A stretch of DNA of 64,000 nucleotides from an uncultured Bacteroidaceae bacterium. GTDB lineage: Bacteria; Bacteroidota; Bacteroidia; Bacteroidales; Bacteroidaceae. Where the stretch lies: positions 58,265 through 122,264 of the forward strand of contig CAJOLI010000001.1 in NCBI GenBank assembly GCA_905235285.1, in the 5' to 3' direction. Shown here piece by piece: positions 54,523 through 62,500 of the stretch (within the stretch, counting starts at the first letter, position 1; the number at the start of each line of letters is the position of its first letter). The translations under genes were made by a program, and so were the position numbers. The notes beneath the pieces were generated by a model, which was not told where the DNA came from, searched no databases, and worked only from the letters and a program-made list of their open reading frames with translations.

Positions 54523-55149
54523 TTACTGAAGTTCTTTATTATACGCACGATGTGCCCAGATGACGCAGCCGACGATGATGAGCGACATGGCGGGCATGGT
54601 CATCATACCGTTGTTGACATAACCGTGGTCGTAGCACCACTGAGGAACGACTTGCAGTCCGAAGAGTGTGCCGGAGCCGAGCAGTTCGCGGAAGAATGCT
54701 ACGATGACAAGGATGATGGCATAACCGATGCCGTTGCCTATGCCGTCGAGGAACGAAGGCCAGGGTTTGTTCATCATGGCAAAAGCCTCGAGTCGTCCCA
54801 TGAGGATACAGTTGGTGATAATCAAGCCAACGTAAACCGAGAGCTGCACGCTGACGTCGTAGGCGAAGGCCTTGAGCACCTGACTTACGATGGTCACCAG
54901 GGCAGCCACCACGACCAGCTGAACAATGATGCGGATTCGGTTGGGGATGGACTTGCGGATGAGCGAGATAATCAAGTTTGAGAAGGCGGTGATGATGGTC
55001 ACGCTAAGACCCATCACTATTGCTGGCTCAAGCTGAGCGGTGACGGCCAGTGCGGAGCAGATGCCGAGGACCTGTACTACGATAGGGTTGTTCAGGTTGA
55101 GCGGGTTAGTCAGCGCCTCCATATTTGCTTTGGAAAATAATTGACTCAT
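54523..55149 (-). CDS. nqrD: Na+-NQR subunit D
   Basis: Membrane subunit forming a pseudo-symmetric pair with NqrE. The 208-residue protein shows NPIVVQVLGICSALAVTAQLEP and VGLIITNCILMGRLEAFAM, each with a cysteine at the metal-ligand position, and six membrane segments. It is separated from the nqrC stop by a 32-base spacer containing TTGTAAAT / ATTTACAA. Confidence 0.95.
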   Translation of the reverse strand: MSQLFSKANMEALTNPLNLNNPIVVQVLGICSALAVTAQLEPAIVMGLSVTIITAFSNLIISLIRKSIPNRIRIIVQLVVVAALVTIVSQVLKAFAYDVSVQLSVYVGLIITNCILMGRLEAFAMMNKPWPSFLDGIGNGIGYAIILVIVAFFRELLGSGTLFGLQVVPQWCYDHGYVNNGMMTMPAMSLIIVGCVIWAHRAYNKELQ

Positions 55150-55181
55150 AGTTGTAAATATACGATTTTACGATTTACAAT

Positions 55182-55565
55182 TTACTTTTTTTTAGTTGTG
55201 CCGCAGCATTCTTTGTCACCCTTGCAGCCAGGCTTGCCGCATGAACCGCTCTTGTCACAGACGCCGCTCTTGCAGCAGTCGTTGCCGCTCTGACACTTGT
55301 GACCGGCAGCCTTCTTCGGGCAACCGCCGCAGCCGTCAGCCTTGGGGCAGCCATTGGCCTTGGGGCAGCCGTCAGCCTTAGCACAGGGGGCTACCTTCTC
55401 ACAAGCAGCGCAAGGGCATTCCTCACGGGCGCAGCATTTGGCATCGCTGGCGCAGTTGCAGGCGGGGTCGCCGCAGCTGCCGTCCTTGCAGGCACACTGC
55501 TTCTTCTCGGCGCAAGTGCAGTCGGGCTTGTCGCAGCACTTCTCTGCCTTGTGGCAGCAGTTGCC
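55182..55565 (-). other. Cysteine-rich metallothionein-like tail of NqrC
   Basis: 127 codons in the same frame as the FMN-binding half of NqrC, with no stop between them. Twenty-nine cysteines occur in CC, CxC and CxxC-like pairs (for example CTCAEKKQCAC and CCAREECPCAAC), with a hexapeptide-like repeat ADGCPK/ANGCPK/ADGCGGCPK and a lysine-rich end. By NqrC topology it should lie in the periplasm. No metallothionein family was matched. Confidence 0.85.
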
Positions 55566-56364
55566 GGCGGGTTTGGCACCGCCGAGGGCGTTGACATACT
55601 GCTGAATGCCCGTGAGCACCATCTCGCCAACACCTTTAGAGGTCAGCGTAGCACCGGTGACACCGTCGACCTGAGTCTCGCCTTCACTGGAACCCTTCTT
55701 GACAACGGTCAGAGCGACGTTGCCATCAGGCCCCATGACGGGACGACCAATGAACTTGGAACTTAGCTTCCTTGATGAGAGCACCCAGACCAGCGGTCTC
55801 GCTCTCATGGTCGAAGTAAGCACCGAGCACGCTCTGCAAGTCAGGCGTAACGGCCACATAGCCCCAAAGGCCACCCCATAGGCCACGGCCCTTGAGGGGG
55901 AGCACGAGAGCTTCAGCGCCGTCGGCAGTCTTTGCCTTGTATACGGGGAACTTGTCGCCAATCTCCTTGGTCTGGACGTCGAAGGCGTTAGCGCCATCAA
56001 TGACCTGACCGTCGGGAGTCAGCACACAAGTCTCTTGAATCAATTCGTCAAACTTGCCTTCGACCTCGCTCTTAGCCAGGCCGCGAACATTCAAGGAGGC
56101 AAGTATCTGGGATTTCTTATCAATAGCTACGTTAGCATCCTGAGCAGGCTTGAGAGCGCTGCTGACGAAGGCCAGCAGGAAGGCCACGAGCACCACCAAG
56201 ACTGCGGCATAGCAGATGGTGTAAACATTGCTGTTGGTGTTTATGCCCTTAGGCTTTTCCTCCTTGATGTGGGAGGTGTCAGCGCCGCAGATAGGGCACT
56301 TGTCGGGCATTGATGCGGCTTCAAACGTTTGGCCGCATTGGCTGCATAAAAATTTCTTTGCCAT
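55182..56364 (-). pseudogene. nqrC: nqrC with extra cysteine modules, interrupted by a one-base frameshift
   Basis: NqrC is the periplasmic FMN subunit of Na+-NQR. The first frame (56364 down to 55726) encodes a four-cysteine rubredoxin-like module (C7, C10, C23, C26), a membrane helix (VYTICYAAVLVVLVAFLLAF) and the NqrC domain up to LGALIKEAKF. The second frame resumes at SSKFIGRPVMGPDGN and carries the covalent-FMN motif DGVTGATLTS, then a 127-residue tail with 29 cysteines. The shift lies at the direct repeat GAACTT-G-GAACTT (55752-55764, plus strand) and equals one extra base. Homologues begin near INTNSNVYTI, so the first 42 residues are an addition. It could be a sequencing error, true disruption or recoding. 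Confidence 0.85.
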
Positions 56365-56369
56365 ATCTG

Positions 56370-57551
56370 TTACTGTTTAATTGCGCGTTTTGCACGTTTT
56401 GAAATGTTGCGGCTGACGAAGCAGTAGTCGATGAGGGGAGCTGCCAGGTTCATGAGCAGGATAGCGAGCATCATACCTTCGGGGTAACCGGGGTTGAGCA
56501 CGCGTACAGTCACGGCCACGAATCCAATCAGCAAACCGTAAATCCATTTACCACCTTCAGTACGAGCGCTGGTGACAGGATCAGTAGCCATAAACACGGC
56601 GCCAAAGCAGAAGCCGCCGAGCACGAGGTGCTGATACCAGGGGATGTGAGCTCCGATGTTTCCAGGATCAAGGGTGGCATCGTAAAGCATTGCTGTAAGG
56701 GCACCACCCACAAAGACGCTTAGCATGGTCTTCCACGAAGCCACACCTGTGCAGAGCAGCAGGCAAGCACCGATGGCGATGGCGATGACACTGGTCTCAC
56801 CGATGGAACCAGGGATGAGACCACATATCTGATTGCAGAGGCTCGATGTTAAGGCCGAGCCGGCAGCCAGCTCACCAAGAGGTGTAGCAGCAGAGAACGT
56901 GTCGGGCACATTGAAGCCAAGGCCGCAGATGGTGTTCTGAGCCACCCATACGGTGTCGTCACCTGTCATGCTGGAAGGATAGGAGAAAAATAGGAACGCG
57001 CGCGTAATAAGCGCTACGTTGAAGATGTTCATGCCGGTGCCACCGAAGATTTCCTTGGCGAAGATGACGGCGAAGGCGGTAGCTATGGCGAGCATCCACA
57101 GCGGCGTGTTCACAGGCACAATCATCGGGATGATGATGCCCGAGACGAGGAATCCTTCGTGAATCTCCTCGTTCTTCCATTGAGCTACGGTGAACTCTAT
57201 GCCGAGGCCTACGATGTAACTGACGATGATCTTAGGCAGCACAGCGAGGAAGCCGTACCAGAACATCCCCCAGAAAGTAGCCTGCTCGAGTTGTCCGGCA
57301 GCGAGCGCGTTCTGGTAACCGACGTTGTACATTCCGAAGAGCAACGCAGGCACCAGGGCGATGACAACGAGCGACATGATACGCTTGCTGTCGATGGCAT
57401 CGTGCACGTGAGTGCCGGCGCGTCCTGCCGTCGTGTTGGGCACGAAGGCGAACGTATCGAAGCCATCATAAAGCGAACGGAAGGCGTGGAGCTTGCCACC
57501 CTCTTCGAAGTTCGGCTTTATCTTGTCGAAAAATTTTCTTAGACTATTCAT
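56370..57551 (-). CDS. nqrB: Na+-NQR subunit B
   Basis: Membrane subunit carrying a covalent FMN and riboflavin and the sodium path. The 393-residue protein has about ten membrane helices. The FMN-attachment threonine motif is DTFSAATPLGEL (S-[GA]-A-T form), and family blocks are GGTGMNIFNVALITRAFLFF and FMATDPVTSARTEGGKWIYG. The nqrC start follows after 5 bases. The upstream gap to nqrA is unusually long at 497 bases and contains a decayed gene. Confidence 0.96.
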   Translation of the reverse strand: MNSLRKFFDKIKPNFEEGGKLHAFRSLYDGFDTFAFVPNTTAGRAGTHVHDAIDSKRIMSLVVIALVPALLFGMYNVGYQNALAAGQLEQATFWGMFWYGFLAVLPKIIVSYIVGLGIEFTVAQWKNEEIHEGFLVSGIIIPMIVPVNTPLWMLAIATAFAVIFAKEIFGGTGMNIFNVALITRAFLFFSYPSSMTGDDTVWVAQNTICGLGFNVPDTFSAATPLGELAAGSALTSSLCNQICGLIPGSIGETSVIAIAIGACLLLCTGVASWKTMLSVFVGGALTAMLYDATLDPGNIGAHIPWYQHLVLGGFCFGAVFMATDPVTSARTEGGKWIYGLLIGFVAVTVRVLNPGYPEGMMLAILLMNLAAPLIDYCFVSRNISKRAKRAIKQ

Positions 57552-58048
57552 CTTATCATTTACAATTTAAAAATTTACCATTTACCATTTGATACCATTT
57601 ACATCTTAATGATTGACCATTTACTATTTCGTATCATGAAAATGCCTGAGCTATTGATCTATCTTGCGACGAATAGCAGTTATCGTGCTAACAGTGATTC
57701 TCAACAACTCCTGACACTCATTATACAATGCTTCCACTCAACTTGGTTTGACCATCTCTGTTACCATGATAATTTCCAACCAATGAGTGTTTCGCCTAAT
57801 TCCTCTTCAACCATCTTCAGCTTGTTCAGGAAATCTTTATCAGACTTTGCAAGAAGAGCTGCCCTGTAATTGGCAGATGGTGACGTACCAGAACGTACAA
57901 TTTGCCTTGCTATGGCATCAGAGGAAATCTTCCGGGGCATTGAATCTACCATTTTAATTATACGGACGGCCATTTCCTTAAACCTTATTTTAAGTTCGTT
58001 GCTATCCATAACATCCAAATGGTAAATAGTAAATGGCTAAATGGTAAA
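57552..58048 (-). other. nqrA-nqrB spacer, flanked by inverted AT-rich repeats
   Basis: Besides the decayed four-helix gene, the spacer begins after the nqrA stop with TAATTTACCATTTAGCC (minus strand). It ends before nqrB with AAATAGTAAATGG and AAATGGTAAATGG words, the inverse type. The ends can pair and bracket the insertion. Confidence 0.65.
57651..58018 (-). pseudogene. Decayed four-helix-bundle (S23/IVP-type) gene inside the nqr operon
   Basis: The open part (58018 to 57761) encodes MAVRIIKMVDSMPRK, ARQIVRSGTSPSANYRAALLAKS and KMVEEELGETLI. This is the hallmark of the four-helix-bundle proteins related to 23S-rRNA intervening-sequence ORFs. Family members are about 120 residues. After ETLI the expected WLEIIMVTEMVKPS continues only in another frame (one base lost near 57780-57785). 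A TGA (57738-57740) then precedes VEALYNECQELLRITV and the natural end at 57651. Two lesions make it a pseudogene. It occupies the nqrA-nqrB gap. Confidence 0.8.
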
Positions 58049-59377
58049 TTAGAGGTTCTCTTTGCGCAGGATATCCAATCCCTCGCGCACGATACGTTGC
58101 AATTCTAGTTTTGAACTGTCTACAAACTCAGCGATGGCGAAGTCCTCAGGAGCCACCTCGTAGATGCCGAGGGCTTCCTGGCGGTCGATGTCACCTGCGA
58201 TGATGGCCTTGACGAGGTAGCCGGCATAGATGTCCATAGGGAACACGCGGTCGTATTCACCCGACATGATGATGTGACGCTCGCCGCCTTTGACACGGGC
58301 ATCCAGGGTGTACTCGGTCTTCTTGGGGCGCAGCCAGCTGAAATAGCTGCGGTTGGTGCTGAACTCCTTGAAGCGGGGTGCAATCCAGCCCAGCATCTCA
58401 AAGACGTCGTCGCCCTCGGGGATAACGGTGACTTCCGTGGCATGAGCGGCCAGGAAACCATCCTTCGAAGCCTTCACGCCCACCATTGGGTTACCGTTGA
58501 TGATGCGCAGGCTCTTCTGCTCATCGAGCTGTCCGGCCAAAATGGCTGCGAGTGGTTGTCCCACGACAGCCTTGATGTACTTAGGCACTTTCACCTCGGA
58601 GCCGGCAACGGCGATGGTGCGTGTAAGGTCGACCTTGCCTGTGAGAGCCAGACGGCCTACAAAAATAACCTCTTCGGCGCCCATTGTCCAGACGACTTCG
58701 CCCTTGTTGATGGGGTCGATGTGGTTAATCTGAACGCCCACGTTGCCTGCGGGTGCGGGGCCGTCGAAGATAGTGACGGTGCAGTCCTTGGCAGCCGTCA
58801 GAGCCTTTGCCGTCTGCTTGTTGCTGACGCCGAGGTTGACCTTGGCAATCTTGCTCAGTAGCGAGAGGCCAGCCTGAAACTCCGCCTCCTGTCCCTTCAG
58901 GACGTACTCAAAGTCCTGAGCCAACGGCATGCTGTTGAATGCGCTGACGAAGATGGCCTTAGGCTTGTCATCGGGGTTAGCCACGACATCGTAAGGGCGC
59001 ATGCGCAGGAATCCAAAGAGGCCGCTCTCCAGCAGCAACTTCAGCGGGTCTTTCTCCGCGAAGGTGGCAGCTGTCTGCTTGCCATCGGCATCAACGCGAA
59101 CGCTCATTACCTTGCGGCGTTCACCACGCTCGACGAGCGCCACGGTGCCGCTGACAGGCGAAACGAACTTCACTTCGGGATGGTTCTTGTCAACAAACAA
59201 GGCATCCCCGACCTTGACAGTATCTCCCTCCTTGACGACGACCTTGGGCTTCATGCCGTAGAAATCATCGGGGACCAGCGCATACTGACCCTCGACTTTC
59301 GTTTGCATGGTTTCCAAGCTCGCCTTGCCCTTCAGGTTTACGTCGAGGCCTTTGCGTAACTTGATTACATTTGCCAT
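58049..59377 (-). CDS. nqrA: Na+-NQR subunit A
   Basis: Cytoplasmic-side subunit that contacts the quinone region. The 442-residue protein lacks membrane helices and shows VIKLRKGLDVNLKGKA at the N-terminus, DALFVDKNHPEVKFVSPVSG (biotinyl-lipoyl-like), INHIDPINKGEVVWTMGAEE and the C-terminal SGEYDRVFPMDIYAGYL. It is the first gene of the operon, with a TAATTTTG box about 43 bases upstream. The start is supported by the conserved N-terminus. Confidence 0.96.
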   Translation of the reverse strand: MANVIKLRKGLDVNLKGKASLETMQTKVEGQYALVPDDFYGMKPKVVVKEGDTVKVGDALFVDKNHPEVKFVSPVSGTVALVERGERRKVMSVRVDADGKQTAATFAEKDPLKLLLESGLFGFLRMRPYDVVANPDDKPKAIFVSAFNSMPLAQDFEYVLKGQEAEFQAGLSLLSKIAKVNLGVSNKQTAKALTAAKDCTVTIFDGPAPAGNVGVQINHIDPINKGEVVWTMGAEEVIFVGRLALTGKVDLTRTIAVAGSEVKVPKYIKAVVGQPLAAILAGQLDEQKSLRIINGNPMVGVKASKDGFLAAHATEVTVIPEGDDVFEMLGWIAPRFKEFSTNRSYFSWLRPKKTEYTLDARVKGGERHIIMSGEYDRVFPMDIYAGYLVKAIIAGDIDRQEALGIYEVAPEDFAIAEFVDSSKLELQRIVREGLDILRKENL

Positions 59378-59419
59378 ATAAAAATAAGTAATAAAAAATG
59401 GTTTTAGCTAAAAACTGCG

Positions 59420-59427
59420 CAAAATTA
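59420..59427 (-). promoter_or_regulatory. -7 box for the nqr operon
   Basis: Minus-strand TAATTTTG, 43 bases upstream of nqrA and back-to-back with the tamB promoter. No -33 TTTG at the usual spacing. Confidence 0.5.
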
Positions 59428-59467
59428 GCAAAAAAAGATAAAATAGGCCGCATAATAACTGAAGAAT

Positions 59468-59499
59468 TTTGCTGAAACTTTTAAAAAAGACTACTTTTG
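59468..59499 (+). promoter_or_regulatory. Promoter for tamB
   Basis: TTTG (59468-59471), a 20-base spacer and TACTTTTG (59492-59499). The predicted transcript starts near 59503-59506. Confidence 0.75.
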
Positions 59500-59523
59500 T
59501 TCTCACAAAACATCATTTGAGCC

Positions 59524-62500
59524 ATCAAAGCGCTAAGAAATATCATCCGCTTCGCGGTAAGCATCATCATCGTGCTCTACCTCGGCATCATTGTCTTCAC
59601 GGCCACCCCTGCTTGTCAGCGCTGGACGGCGAAGAAAGCTGCTGCCGTGCTTTCCGAGCAACTCAAGACAGACGTCAGCATTGGCAGAGCGCGTTTAGGA
59701 CTATTCAGCCGACTCGTGCTCGATGATGTTCTCCTTCTCGACCAAGGCGGAGATACGCTCTTGGCAGCCACGCGTCTGAGCGCTAAGATGAATGTAATGG
59801 AGCTCACACGCGGACGCATTCGCATCGACAACGTGCAGCTCTTCGGCTACGACGTGCGCCTGCGGCGCGACAGCCCCGACGAGCCCTACAATTTTCAGTT
59901 CATCATTGACCGCTTTGCCTCGCAGGACACTACTTCAACGCCGCTCGACTTGGCCATATCGAGCATCGTAGTGCGACGCGGACGACTCTCACACGACCTA
60001 ACCTACGCTCCTTTGGAAGACCGCTTCTCTGCCGCTCACCTGCATATTGACGACCTGCACGTGAAAGCTTCCATTGACTCTCTTACCAACGAAATTATAC
60101 GTCTTTATATTAATGAATTAGGTTTTACTGAGTCAAGGAGTGGTTTAACTTTGGAGAATCTTGCCGGCCGCGCCGATTTACTAAAAGATGAAGTTACCAT
60201 TCACTTCTCGTCCCTCCAGTTGCCGGGCACCAGCATGAGTATCAAGGCTAATGCCAGGAAAGCCCACGACGCTGCATGGACGGACATTGATGCCCTAAGG
60301 GCCGATGTCCAAGTTGGCGGCCACATCACTCCCAGCGATCTTTCGGCACTGGTTCCGCAGGCGAGTGCTATAGACAAAGTTGTCAACTTGTCGGCAGTTG
60401 CCCATCTCGAAGAGAGCTCCGTAGTAGTGCATAAGCTGACAGCCGACGCCGAAGGCCTGGCGCTTATGGCTGTAGGCGAAGGGCATCTGAACACTGCCGA
60501 CAGCACAACGGCCATCCCACTCGACCGTCTGAGCCTCGACGTGCGGCAACTAAGCCTCTCCCACGACTTCTACAGCCCCATATTGGCAGCGCTAAGCAAG
60601 TCGCAACCCGGTGGCGTGCTCAGCGATAACCTCACCACTACGCTTTCGCACTTAGGCGACATCAGCCTTGAGGGACACTTCGATGGCAACGGCAGGCCTA
60701 GCCACGCTAGCATCGACGCTACTGTAGCAACTTCTATAGGCAGTTTAAAGGCCGCTGGTCAGATCATTGATTCAGACCGCTTTGAGATGCGGGCTACATC
60801 TTCTGAGCTGCGTCTGTCAGAGTTGCTGGCTGATGCGTCAACTCTTCCTGTTGACGACCTCACGCTCGAGGTAGACGCCCGGGGAAGCGTCAAGTCACGC
60901 TCGGCAAACGGACATCTCACAGCCGAGCACTTAAACGTCAAAGGTACAGTCCTCGATAATATCGACGCCACGTTCGACCTCTCGCGCACAGCCGTGAAAG
61001 CTCTGCTCCGCCTCTCTGACGACCAATATGCCTTCGGCGCCGACGTCGACCTTTCATCGACACGCGAGCTGGCACTGCAACTGCAAAGCCTCGACCAGTT
61101 GCAAGGGCGTGTAGCGCTCAGCGATGTCAGGGTGAAGACTGCCGACCACGACTTCACCCTTGACCAGCTCGCCATCGCTGCCACAAACGACGACTACGGC
61201 CACCACCTCATAGCCCGTGGCGATTTTCTGGATGCCTACATCGACGGCAACTTCAGCTACCAGCGCCTGCCGGCTACGGCACAAGCCCTCTTACACGCTG
61301 TACTACCCTCGCTGATACCGAAGCCTGCCACTTCGACAACCGACGACAGCGACCAGATGACCTTCTCCCTCAATCTGTGGGACGCAGAGCCGCTACGCGA
61401 GTTTGCAGGCATAGACCTCGTGCTGCCACAGCCCGGATACATCGAGGGCGACATCGACGGCAGCAAGCGCCAGATGAGGGTACAGGCCGACCTGCCGCAC
61501 GTCACCTACGGTGCGGAAGACCTGCGCGCCGTGAGCCTTCTCTTCCGGCAGGCGGAGGACAGCATAACATCATTCCTGACTCTGCAGCGCATGATGGAGC
61601 ATGGACCACTGGACCTGAGCGTTGCTGCCGCGGCTAAGGACGACAAACTGCAGTCAACCTTGACGTGGGACGAGCATAACCTCTCGGTACTGAGCGGGCA
61701 GCTGGCCACGACGACACGTTTCTCGAGCGACGATCAGGGCAAGTTCCGCTTCGACATCGACTTCCATCCCACACAGGTCATCGTCTCTGACACAGCGTGG
61801 AACGTCAGACCATCATCTGTAAGCTTCGCCGACGGCGTGCTCGACGTCGACAGCTTCGAGGTCACGCAGCAAGGGCGCCACCTCCGCGTTAACGGGCGCG
61901 TATCAAAGCAGGCAGCTGACACGCTCTACGCCGACCTGCGCGGCATTGATCTGCAGTACGTCCTCGGACTCATCGACTTCCACGACGTGGAATTCGAGGG
62001 ACAGGCGACGGGCAAAATCAAGGCCCACAGCCTAATGACGAGCATCGCCGTGGACGCAGACCTGCGCGTCGATGATTTCAAGCTCAACGAAGGTCTTCTC
62101 GGAACGGCGTACATCAACGGCGGCTTTGGCCGCAAGGACGACCGCGCAATCGACCTCGACGCACTCGTGCACGAGCCTACTCACGGCGAAATAAGCCACA
62201 TCACGGCAATCATAAAACCCGGACATGAGCCTGGGCGAGGCATCGACCTCAGTGTCAATGCACGACGCATCAACACCTATTTCCTCAACGACTTCACAGA
62301 TTTCATATTCACCGACCTGCAGGGCCAGGCCTCGGGCTACGCTCACCTCTACGGACCATTCAAGCAACTCAACGTCGAGGGCGAACTGGAGCTCGACACA
62401 CTCTCCGTGACAATCGATGCCCTCGGCACTCGCTACCACCTACACCCAGGCGACAGCGTCCACCTACACCCCGGGGGCATACGCTTCAACGACATACACG

